From a virus: DNA of 26,434 nucleotides. Location of the stretch: IMG/VR virus record IMGVR_UViG_3300017963_004677, positions 1-26,434 of that record; one strand, given 5' to 3'. Positions 6,226 through 11,796 of this stretch are shown one piece after another (the stretch's first letter is position 1; every line of letters starts with the position of its first letter). The notes beneath the pieces are model-generated. The model was not told the origin of the DNA, did no database searches, and was given only the letters and a program-made list of their open reading frames with translations. Made by a program: the position numbers and the translations under genes.

Positions 6226-6984
6226 TTACGTATGACCAGTATTACTCTCCTCTTGTGTCTCAAGGGTAGTTAATCTGTGTGTCTCTATAATAGCACTAAG
6301 CTCTGTATCTTTCCAGTGTGAGCTATGTACCATATCCCTGATGTCGTCGTATTTAAGCATTCCTATAGCAACTAAATACTTTATACCTTCAACGTTTACT
6401 TTGCCTTGCTTGGCAATCTCGAGAAACTTCCGTTTCTCTTCTTGCCAGTACTCTGGTGGTTGCTCAAGTCGTTCTTCAATAGCAGGGTCACTCCACACCT
6501 TGGTCTCTTTGGGTCTAAGGTATGTTTTGCCGTACTTAACGTAGGTATCTCCACTAAACTGTGGTCCCTTCTTTACCTCGTTACTTTTCATATACTTGCT
6601 CCTGGGCTTGCTATGCTCTTTCACTAGAGCATCTACTGCTTTTTTTACTAAAAGAGGTGAATCTGATAAGAACTCGTTCTCTTCAGTTACACGTGATCCG
6701 TGTTCAACGTTGTAATATTTACAGAGATCGAGTGTTTTATTCCATTTTGGTTCTTCTTTTAGTGCTTGAGCAGTTTCCATACACAAAGCTAGGAAGTAAT
6801 TGAATGGCTTGTCTAGCTTGACGAACTTCCCTCTTACTTGTCTGAATTTGTCTTTTGATTTTAAAATAGTTTTTCTTGAAAATGGTGAAAGTGATATGGC
6901 TCCAAATATCGTTAACGCAAGATCTTTCTCCTTGCGTAGCTTTTGAATCTCGTCCGCAATGAGACTCATCCTCTTTTTTTCCAA
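6226..6984 (-). CDS. Unknown 252-aa protein heading the packaging operon
   Basis: The frame opens with TTG at 6984, with AGAGGAAG about five bases upstream; an ATG five codons on (6969) is an alternative but has AGAGG pressed against it. The product is basic, mixed helical, with a Lys/Arg-rich middle (about residues 123-140) and helices at the C-terminus. I see no motif that fixes a function. It is the first well-supported gene of the leftward block. Its stop lies just before the ribosome site of the RusA-like gene. A run of seven A near its start (6974-6980 on the plus strand as T) separates it by one base from a long open frame upstream. Confidence 0.7.
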   Translation of the reverse strand: MEKKRMSLIADEIQKLRKEKDLALTIFGAISLSPFSRKTILKSKDKFRQVRGKFVKLDKPFNYFLALCMETAQALKEEPKWNKTLDLCKYYNVEHGSRVTEENEFLSDSPLLVKKAVDALVKEHSKPRSKYMKSNEVKKGPQFSGDTYVKYGKTYLRPKETKVWSDPAIEERLEQPPEYWQEEKRKFLEIAKQGKVNVEGIKYLVAIGMLKYDDIRDMVHSSHWKDTELSAIIETHRLTTLETQEESNTGHT

Positions 6985-7028
6985 AATACTTCCTCTTTAA
7001 GCTTCTTAACTCTTTTTTTATAAAAATA

Positions 7029-7277
7029 AAACGCGCCGCTGGCATGAAACGCGCCGTTCTTCTAAGATATGCTATAAATGGGCTGATTGATAGCGGCGAA
7101 CTTCTACAGCGTACCGCTGTGTTCGCTAAAGTGGTACAAAAAGGGGTAGAAATAGAAAAATCCCCGAGCCCCGTCCTTACGAATTCGTTATAGGCTTTTG
7201 AACGTAGTTGGATATCAAACGGAGAGAAATCTTTTTTCACTTGTTCTATCGGCGCGTTTACTCTGTTTGGCGCGTTC
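7029..7277. repeat. Two inverted pairs of 10-bp repeats with 18-bp spacing
   Basis: AAACGCGCCG occurs at 7029-7038 and 7047-7056 in the same direction, 18 bases apart start to start. Its exact reverse complement CGGCGCGTTT lies at 7250-7259, and a partial copy with the core GGCGCGTT at 7268-7277, again 18 bases apart. The two pairs face each other about 190 bases apart around the hairpin at 7091-7128. Such GC-rich words stand out in AT-rich DNA. They look like iterons of an origin or paired operators that could support DNA looping; which of these is not decided by the sequence. Confidence 0.6.
7091..7128. other. Strong hairpin/cruciform in the control region
   Basis: The core is a perfect 6-bp inverted repeat, ACAGCG (7106-7111) and CGCTGT (7115-7120), with a 3-base loop. 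Outer arms TAGCGGCGAAC (7091-7101) and GTTCGCTA (7121-7128) extend it with a small bulge. There is no T-run, so it is not an intrinsic terminator. It lies between the two 10-bp repeat pairs and could act in an origin or in a leftward leader RNA. Confidence 0.55.
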
Positions 7278-7394
7278 TTTTTTTTAAATATAAAGGGGAG
7301 AGAAGAGAGAGAAAGTTGTAACCACAGGGAATTCTTTCGAGAACGTTTCAACGAAGCAAGTGATCTTGGGACTATTCGGAAGGGAACTAAAAGT

Positions 7395-7423
7395 ATACTA
7401 GAACTTTTCGAAAATCGTGTCAA
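7395..7423 (-). promoter_or_regulatory. Candidate leftward promoter
   Basis: On the minus strand a perfect TTGACA (7423-7418) is followed after 17 bases by TAGTAT (7400-7395), a four-of-six -10 box; a better TATACT lies three bases further but with a 20-base spacer. A start near 7388 would give a leader of about 400 bases before the 252-aa gene, containing the 10-bp repeats and the hairpin. This may be the promoter of the packaging block. Confidence 0.45.
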
Positions 7424-7478
7424 GCTATTTTTTTTCCACCTCACTCGATTATTCACATAGACAGATTTTAAGCTATAT

Positions 7479-7508
7479 TTGACACATGCGGGTCTAGTTA
7501 TGTATGCT
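7479..7508 (+). promoter_or_regulatory. Candidate rightward promoter for a small RNA
   Basis: A perfect TTGACA (7479-7484) is followed after 18 bases by TATGCT (7503-7508, four of six). Initiation would be near 7515, two bases before the 5' arm of an 11-bp inverted repeat whose 3' arm is followed by a terminator. No gene lies between, so the product would be a short untranslated RNA. Confidence 0.5.
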
Positions 7509-7514
7509 TGTGGA

Positions 7515-7642
7515 CGAGATTCTTCGATTTTTATTGATGTAAACCACCTCTGAGACAACAAAACTAGTACTAAGTTGTAGCGTTTTAAGTGTTTTTTCGA
7601 AGAATCTAACTTGAGAAGGTGTCCGAGTGGCACCTCTTTTTT
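7515..7642 (+). ncRNA. Candidate structured small RNA (about 128 nt)
   Basis: The boundaries come from the promoter at 7479-7508 and the terminator at 7613-7642. The RNA would be closed by a perfect 11-bp stem, AGATTCTTCGA (7517-7527) with TCGAAGAATCT (7597-7607), and has a possible inner stem ACAAC/GTTGT (7555-7559 with 7574-7578). No rightward reading frame of useful length is present. The promoter, closing stem and terminator arriving in the right order is the evidence; no known RNA family is recognised. It is antisense to any leftward transcript that crosses the region. Confidence 0.5.
7613..7642 (+). terminator. Rightward intrinsic terminator of the small RNA
   Basis: AGGTG (7617-7621) pairs with CACCT (7631-7635) and CC (7623-7624) with GG (7629-7630), with one bulged T and a GAGT loop, followed by CTTTTTT (7636-7642). 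It points rightward and faces a leftward terminator 24 bases further on. Confidence 0.6.
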
Positions 7643-7665
7643 ATGATCTCCCATAAACTACTCCT

Positions 7666-7694
7666 AAAAAAATAGGCACCTGGGAAAGGCGCCT
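7666..7694 (-). terminator. Leftward intrinsic terminator
   Basis: On the minus strand AGGCGCC (7694-7688) pairs with GGTGCCT (7680-7674) through seven pairs, one of them G-U, with a seven-base loop, followed by A and seven T (7672-7666). It lies about 80 bases downstream of the leftward promoter-like site at 7756-7783, so that promoter would make only a short RNA or an attenuated leader. Confidence 0.65.
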
Positions 7695-7708
7695 CCATAA
7701 AAGTTACA

Positions 7709-7762
7709 ATATGCTAATTTGAGCTAAGAAGGAACTGTAGCTTTTACTCCTAATCAGCATAT
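7709..7762. repeat. Inverted repeat, operator-like
   Basis: ATATGCTAATT (7709-7719) and AATCAGCATAT (7752-7762) are inverted copies matching at 10 of 11 positions, 32 bases apart. The right copy contains the -10 box of a leftward promoter candidate. The left copy lies upstream of the leftward terminator. The pair is a reasonable site for a dimeric repressor controlling the divergent promoters. Confidence 0.5.
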
Positions 7763-7783
7763 CACACATATTTGTAAATGCAA
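7756..7783 (-). promoter_or_regulatory. Candidate leftward extended -10 promoter
   Basis: On the minus strand TATGCT (7761-7756) is preceded by TGA (7764-7762), an extended -10 element, with a weak TTGCAT (7783-7778) 16 bases upstream. A start near 7749 would produce an RNA of about 85 bases ending at the terminator 7666-7694. The -10 box falls inside one arm of the inverted repeat 7709-7762. Confidence 0.4.
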
Positions 7784-7805
7784 ACCTTTTTTAATTTAAA
7801 AGTGC

Positions 7806-7834
7806 TTGACTTTATAAATGTTTAAAGTTATAAT
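7806..7834 (+). promoter_or_regulatory. Near-consensus sigma-70 promoter of the ERF operon
   Basis: TTGACT (7806-7811, five of six) and a perfect TATAAT (7829-7834) are separated by 17 bases. Initiation near 7841 leaves a leader of about 34 bases before the first gene at 7875, whose ribosome site TAGGAG is at 7864-7869. Unlike the promoter at 17-45 it is not followed by a terminator. Confidence 0.85.
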
Positions 7835-7874
7835 GTTAGAGATAGTAAGTTGAATCATAACTATAGGAGTAACC

Positions 7875-8045
7875 ATGACGGTAAAAGATAAAGAAAAACC
7901 CATCAAAAAAAAGAACCACATACCAACAGAAGAAGAATTCTTACGCAACCAGGAAGAATATGAATCCAAAAATAAAGTTGTTCGCTACTACGATAAGGGT
8001 AAATGGCACGAAATACCTATCAAGGACGATAATGAAAATAAATAG
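7875..8045 (+). CDS. Small charged protein (56 aa), first gene of the ERF operon
   Basis: The ATG at 7875 has TAGGAG five bases upstream and is the first start after the strong promoter. The peptide is very rich in Lys and Glu, with a basic stretch at residues 11-15 and an aromatic Tyr-Tyr...Trp-His segment at 38-45; the start and end look disordered. It is the first protein made from this operon, a position often taken by small anti-host or regulatory proteins. No family is recognised. Its last 14 bases overlap the next gene. Confidence 0.65.
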   Translation: MTVKDKEKPIKKKNHIPTEEEFLRNQEEYESKNKVVRYYDKGKWHEIPIKDDNENK

Positions 8046-8379
8046 AAAAAAGAAAACCGTGATCTTTGACGGTATAGATGAAAAAGAATACACATACTAC
8101 ACCATGGAAGACCTAAAAGAACTATATGATGTCTTTGATCAAGCTCTCCAAGTATGGGGCGTAGCAGCTTTAGAAGAAGGCGATAAAGGCACATGTGTCA
8201 GAGGCGCTGGTATCAAAGTATATATGCTCCCTAAAGGATGTAGATACGTAAGAGAATGTATGGTGGTGTCGCAACCAGTACAAGGAAATTTAACATTAAC
8301 AAAAACAGTAGGTCCAGCCCTACAACTTCTTAAGAACGAAGGCATAGAGTGCTGGTACACAGAAGGATACATGGACTAA
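8032..8379 (+). CDS. Unknown protein of the ERF operon
   Basis: A 115-residue protein from the ATG at 8032, chosen because AAGGA (8022-8026) lies five bases upstream; an earlier in-frame ATG at 7960 has no good ribosome site and sits deep in the previous gene. The first half is charged and helical, the second half more beta-like with Gly, Val and three Cys. There is no membrane segment and no family is recognised. The stop overlaps the next start as TAATG. Confidence 0.7.
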   Translation: MKINRKKKTVIFDGIDEKEYTYYTMEDLKELYDVFDQALQVWGVAALEEGDKGTCVRGAGIKVYMLPKGCRYVRECMVVSQPVQGNLTLTKTVGPALQLLKNEGIECWYTEGYMD

Positions 8380-8618
8380 TGACTATAAAAGAATTGGCAG
8401 ATAAGCTACAAATAGAGATAGATGACAAGATGGAAGCTTTTAATGTGCTTGGTAAAGAAGCTAAAAAGCTCGGTCAAAAGATAGAGAAGATACACCAGCA
8501 GATGGGAAAGCTGCTGCAAGATCTTGAACCCGTAGACTCTTTAATAAGAGCTCAACACCCAGAGAAAGTGCAGCTATTTGACGCCCTGTTGGCGAAAGCG
8601 AAGAAAGAAAATGAGTAA
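8379..8618 (+). CDS. Small coiled-coil protein of the ERF operon
   Basis: A 79-residue protein starting in the TAATG at 8377-8381; a longer frame from 8349 is not supported. Residues 3-50 form a continuous charged helix with Leu/Ile heptads (a coiled coil), followed by a second helix rich in Leu and Ala. Likely an oligomeric accessory protein; function unknown. Its last 8 bases overlap the next gene. Confidence 0.7.
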   Translation: MTIKELADKLQIEIDDKMEAFNVLGKEAKKLGQKIEKIHQQMGKLLQDLEPVDSLIRAQHPEKVQLFDALLAKAKKENE

Positions 8619-9000
8619 AGAACTATTAGAGGCAGTAGATGCCATAGAAGTACTCCAAGATAATCTAGGCAGAGTATCTGATATGATCAAAGCCATAGAG
8701 AACAAGCTAGAGAAACAGAACAAGTTTAAGCTGGAGTTCCAATACCACGCATGTAACATAGAAGGCGTCTTCATAAGCTGGAGACGCATATATGAATCCA
8801 AAAAGAAACGCTGCCGCCTTTTTTTGAAGATAGTAGAGAAAGACATTGATAGACCATTTTGTGAGCTCCCTGTCCAATTACGGCTGGACTACGTGAAATA
8901 CCTAGGGCCATTCCTGATAGCATTTAGAGAGTTCGCAGAAGAAAAAGCTAAAGAAGTTCAGAAAGTGATAGAGACCATGGAAGACGAGTGGGGTTTCTAA
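8611..9000 (+). CDS. Helical coiled-coil protein of the ERF operon
   Basis: A 129-residue protein from ATG 8611, overlapping the previous stop. Residues about 5-45 form a coiled coil, residues 46-80 a basic segment with Trp and a Lys/Arg cluster (ESKKKRCRLF), and the C-terminal 40 residues a long Glu/Lys helix. A nucleic-acid-linked role is possible because of the basic patch, but no family is recognised. Confidence 0.65.
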   Translation: MSKELLEAVDAIEVLQDNLGRVSDMIKAIENKLEKQNKFKLEFQYHACNIEGVFISWRRIYESKKKRCRLFLKIVEKDIDRPFCELPVQLRLDYVKYLGPFLIAFREFAEEKAKEVQKVIETMEDEWGF

Positions 9001-9074
9001 AAGTTGCGATATATGCAATCATGACAGTTGTTGCTTATTTTATAGTTTCGATAGGAAAATATAAAGGAAGATGA
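8988..9074 (+). CDS. Tiny one-pass membrane peptide (28 aa)
   Basis: A GTG at 8988 inside the end of the previous gene opens a frame that ends with TGA at 9072-9074. Residues 3-22 form one hydrophobic segment (Ala, Ile, Val, Tyr, Phe), followed by a short basic tail (KYKGR), as expected for a membrane peptide with its C-terminus inside. The ribosome site is weak (GAAGACGA). The main support is that this frame and the next fill the 143 bases between two larger genes in the coupled manner of the rest of the operon. Confidence 0.4.
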   Translation: MGFLKVAIYAIMTVVAYFIVSIGKYKGR

Positions 9075-9151
9075 TGGTTGTATTTATACCTGTAACGATT
9101 GGTGTGCTAGGATTTTTACTATACTTACTATACAGGGAAATATATGGATAA
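9074..9151 (+). CDS. Tiny one-pass membrane peptide (25 aa)
   Basis: AAAGGAAG (9063-9070) precedes ATGATG at 9071-9076. The second ATG gives the better spacing; the first gives an ATGA overlap with the previous stop. The peptide is hydrophobic for about 19 residues (Val, Phe, Ile, Leu, Tyr), then has Arg-Glu near the end. The stop lies 8 bases inside the following gene. With the peptide before it, this is a tandem of two membrane peptides; no family is recognised. Confidence 0.5.
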   Translation: MVVFIPVTIGVLGFLLYLLYREIYG

Positions 9152-9566
9152 AGACAAACAAAAAGAATTTGAAGAACGAATCAAAGAACAAGGCAAAAGA
9201 ACCGTAGCAAAATATTTATTGTCAGCTCAGATGCATAAGGAGTTTGAGTGGGAAAGATTTATGTATGAGATACCAAAGATATCATTCCCAAAAGAGTGGA
9301 AAGTACAGCTTCAGCCACCATACATGACAGCTATAGCTAGGTTTGTAGCTTATGACGGCGACGAGAAAATAAGCGTATACCTTGATGGATTCAATACCCT
9401 AGGGATATATAGGTTCGGATCATTCAAAAAAGAAGATATAGTTCCGTACTGGGAAGCCTATGAAATTGAGGGCGAAACGTTTAGATGCGACATGAATGAC
9501 ACAGAAGAGTTAATAAATGTCATGAAAGACGAATTTAAAAGAAGAAGGACCAAAGATGGACAATAA
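9144..9566 (+). CDS. Unknown protein upstream of ERF
   Basis: A 140-residue protein; AGGGA (9134-9138) precedes the ATG. It opens with a charged helix (residues 1-30), then a segment rich in aromatic residues and beta-like strands (about 40-110), and ends with a basic helix (KRRRTK). No catalytic motif is seen. It overlaps the ERF gene by 11 bases, so a helper role in recombination is possible by position only. Confidence 0.7.
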   Translation: MDKDKQKEFEERIKEQGKRTVAKYLLSAQMHKEFEWERFMYEIPKISFPKEWKVQLQPPYMTAIARFVAYDGDEKISVYLDGFNTLGIYRFGSFKKEDIVPYWEAYEIEGETFRCDMNDTEELINVMKDEFKRRRTKDGQ

Positions 9567-10299
9567 AGATATGGTATTGATACTTGATGCTATCGCCAAG
9601 TTAGCCAAACAGGTGTCAGATTTAAAACCTAAGAAAGAAAAACGCATCGTCCCACCTCATAGGTCGGATGACGTAAAAGAGTTGTTTACAGCGCTTGCTA
9701 AAGCTCAGGCTGAATTTAAGCCAGCTGGACTCACCAAAGAGAACCCATACTTCAAATCTAGGTATGCTGACCTGGCAGAAATGATCAAAGCATCCAGGCC
9801 ATCACTTGCTAAAAATGGTCTATCTGTCTCACAGAAGATCATACAAGATGAAGATGGCGCTAACATATTGCTCACACTTTTACAGCATAGCTCAGGACAA
9901 TGGACAGAATCCAGAATGCGAGTGCTGCCACCAAAGGCAGATATACAGTCGTTTGGCAGCTATGTGACATATTTAAAACGTTATTCTTACGGCGCATTAG
10001 TTGGTATCGTCGCTTCAGATGAAGATGATGATGGAGAACTAGCAGTACACGAATACAGACAGGACTTCAACAAAGGTACTGGACTCAACCACAAGTACAA
10101 CCCAAAGAAACAATCTTATGAGACCATAACAAAAGAACAGTTAGAAGAACTTAGATATGAGCTGGCGTCACATACCGATTTAGCCGAAGAAATACTTGAG
10201 AAGATGAAAATTCAAACTCTTGCAGACATGCCAAAGAATAAATTCATGGCATCCATAAAGAGAATACGACAGATCGTTAAAGCCAGAGATGGCAAATAA
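9556..10299 (+). CDS. erf: ERF-family single-strand DNA annealing protein
   Basis: A 247-residue protein, the usual length for ERF. The core, residues 39-160, shows the family landmarks in order: a helix rich in Ala and Lys, NPYFKSRYADL (63-73), a helix leading to NGLSV, HSSGQW (111-116), QSFGSYVTYLKRYS (131-144) and the acidic DEDDDG (155-160). ERF proteins form rings on single-stranded DNA and anneal complementary strands, as P22 Erf does when it circularises or recombines phage genomes. The C-terminal part (about 175-247) is a variable helical region. It is the last gene of the rightward operon, followed by a terminator. No partner exonuclease is recognisable in this window. Confidence 0.93.
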   Translation: MDNKDMVLILDAIAKLAKQVSDLKPKKEKRIVPPHRSDDVKELFTALAKAQAEFKPAGLTKENPYFKSRYADLAEMIKASRPSLAKNGLSVSQKIIQDEDGANILLTLLQHSSGQWTESRMRVLPPKADIQSFGSYVTYLKRYSYGALVGIVASDEDDDGELAVHEYRQDFNKGTGLNHKYNPKKQSYETITKEQLEELRYELASHTDLAEEILEKMKIQTLADMPKNKFMASIKRIRQIVKARDGK

Positions 10300-10330
10300 G
10301 CTCCTAGTATGGTTAGGGGCACTGCTTGCT

Positions 10331-10359
10331 GAGGGGACCCAATGGTCCCCTCGTATTTT
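10331..10359 (+). terminator. Intrinsic terminator after ERF
   Basis: GAGGGGACC (10331-10339) and GGTCCCCTC (10344-10352) form a perfect 9-bp stem with a 4-base loop, followed by GTATTTTA. It lies between the end of the rightward ERF operon and the end of the leftward fibre block. The T-run is modest and only on the rightward side. Confidence 0.75.
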
Positions 10360-10372
10360 AAAGGTAACGTTT

Positions 10373-11788
10373 TTAAAGGTAAGCTAATAAAAATCCAGCA
10401 AACCAAGTCTTAATATTATTCCCAGCACCAGCTATAACATCGATACGTTTAAACGATGCCGATGCTGTAAAGGTAAATTTTGCAGTATCTCCTATCTCCA
10501 TTCTTTGCGTAGTATTTGTAATCGCTGTTACCGTTTCAGCAGCTCCAGTTTCAATAGCATTCAAGTTAATATTAGTAGACGCGTTATCCTGAGCATATAT
10601 ACCAGTCACCCTGATACGAGAGTCAGTATTGTCACCCCTCATATCCTCCAGCCATACATGACACAAGAAGCAGTATATTCCGTCTGCCGGTGCAGTAAAT
10701 TCTCCCGTGCCACCAATACCGTAATCACCATTAAGATCCCATAACGTCGCATCAAACGGAATAATAAACTCTGTTCCGTCACCCGTCGCATTAAATTGGC
10801 TAGCAGTTAAGTAGGCTTTAAAGTTTGAGAACGCAGTTGGCGCTCCACTTCCGGTCGACGCTATTTCTATTTGATTAGCAATATTAGTGATAGTTACATC
10901 GGCACCCTCAGTCAGGTTCGCCCATAGCGGAGGGGCCCCTGTTGCACCGATTATGAGCTCACCATCGTCACCCTTTGATGCAGCAAATAAACCAGTAGCG
11001 TCACTAAATACCACACCCTCTCCAGGGTCATCCATGTCCACGGTTACATTGTTTGCCGCCGCTGAGGTGGTCAGGTTACGGCCTCCCAAAATATTCATGT
11101 CTCCACCCACGGCCACAGCAGTTCCCGCATCAGTGACAATCTCATCTATATCTAGCACTATACCAGTCACAGTCACAGTATTGCCCGCAGCTGCGGTCGC
11201 ACCTCCAACTCCTCCAAGCATTTGAATCACGCCTGCGGCAGGGGTTGCTACGCCCGCATCCGTTTGATAAGTATCAGCTACAGAGTCAGGATTAAAGTTC
11301 ACAGTAACAATATTAGCTGCCCCTGTAGTAGCTGCGTCCTGTCCCCCCAAAACTTGGAGTATCCCACCAGCCGGTGTGGCATTTCCAGCGTCCGTCTCAT
11401 ATGTGTCAGCTATAATCCCTGGTACTATATCGACGGTTAAGGTGTTGAGTGTACCAGTGGTAGCTATGTTTGGGCCCCCAACGATATCTACATTAAACGC
11501 TCCATCAGGAACAACAAGTATCCCAACATCAGGAGTAATGCTCGCTACTTCAGGCGTCGCCACCTTTACCCATGTCGCAACGTTATTATTTTTATGAATT
11601 AAAACATAGAACCTACCGTCAGGAGCCGCCGACCTATCCAGCCAGCGATCCCCTATGTTATATCTTTTGTAATCATCTACCGTTGGAGCTCTGTCCATAG
11701 AGAGCACGTCATACGTTGCAATAGGCTCTACGCCCATATATGCAAACGGATGAAGCCCCGTTCTTTTGTTAGTCTTTTTTTCAGCCAT
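10373..11788 (-). CDS. Tail-fibre-type protein A with C1q-like tip
   Basis: A 471-residue protein. The ATG at 11788 is chosen for GTAGGAGATAGC just upstream. Residues 1-77 are a probable attachment domain shared with the next gene and, more distantly, with the 907-aa fibre (pattern: Arg-x-Pro-Thr, Ile-Gly-x-x-Trp-x-Asp, Ala-Thr-Trp). Residues about 80-265 hold four repeats of about 45 residues with the core TDAG-x-A-x-P and ILGG followed by a GNTVTV strand. The C-terminal 150 residues resemble a C1q/TNF-like jelly roll (FKAYLTASQ near the start, FTAP...GIYCF in the middle, WFAGFLL at the end), the usual trimeric receptor-binding tip. It probably recognises the host surface. Confidence 0.8.
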   Translation of the reverse strand: MAEKKTNKRTGLHPFAYMGVEPIATYDVLSMDRAPTVDDYKRYNIGDRWLDRSAAPDGRFYVLIHKNNNVATWVKVATPEVASITPDVGILVVPDGAFNVDIVGGPNIATTGTLNTLTVDIVPGIIADTYETDAGNATPAGGILQVLGGQDAATTGAANIVTVNFNPDSVADTYQTDAGVATPAAGVIQMLGGVGGATAAAGNTVTVTGIVLDIDEIVTDAGTAVAVGGDMNILGGRNLTTSAAANNVTVDMDDPGEGVVFSDATGLFAASKGDDGELIIGATGAPPLWANLTEGADVTITNIANQIEIASTGSGAPTAFSNFKAYLTASQFNATGDGTEFIIPFDATLWDLNGDYGIGGTGEFTAPADGIYCFLCHVWLEDMRGDNTDSRIRVTGIYAQDNASTNINLNAIETGAAETVTAITNTTQRMEIGDTAKFTFTASASFKRIDVIAGAGNNIKTWFAGFLLAYL

Positions 11789-11796
11789 GCTATCTC

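Larger units (their letters stand above)
6737..7654 (-). other. Long open frame of doubtful coding value
   Basis: A 305-codon frame starts at 7654 with TTTAGGAG about six bases upstream and runs stop-free through the control region, then 248 bases into the 252-aa gene in another frame. The first 220 codons lie where no other gene is seen, and such length is unlikely by chance in AT-rich DNA. Against it: the product is very basic and rich in Ser, Leu, Arg and Phe with almost no acidic residues for long stretches, no domain is recognised, and the same bases hold promoter, repeat and RNA-like structures. Losing one base of the seven-A run would join it in frame to the 252-aa gene, so an extended or frameshifted gene cannot be excluded. 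Confidence 0.25.

Noticed and set aside
7091-7128. Hairpin read as an intrinsic terminator.
   Set aside because: No T-run follows on either strand.
7618-7630. GGTGTCCGAGTGG resembles the 5' part of a tRNA-Ser/Leu D-arm, so a tRNA remnant or attachment site was considered.
   Set aside because: No anticodon arm, T-arm or acceptor follows; the bases are explained by the terminator hairpin, and no integrase gene is visible.
7960-8031. Longer start for the 115-aa gene of the ERF operon.
   Set aside because: The ATG at 7960 lies inside the preceding 56-aa gene without a good ribosome site; ATG 8032 has AAGGA at proper spacing.
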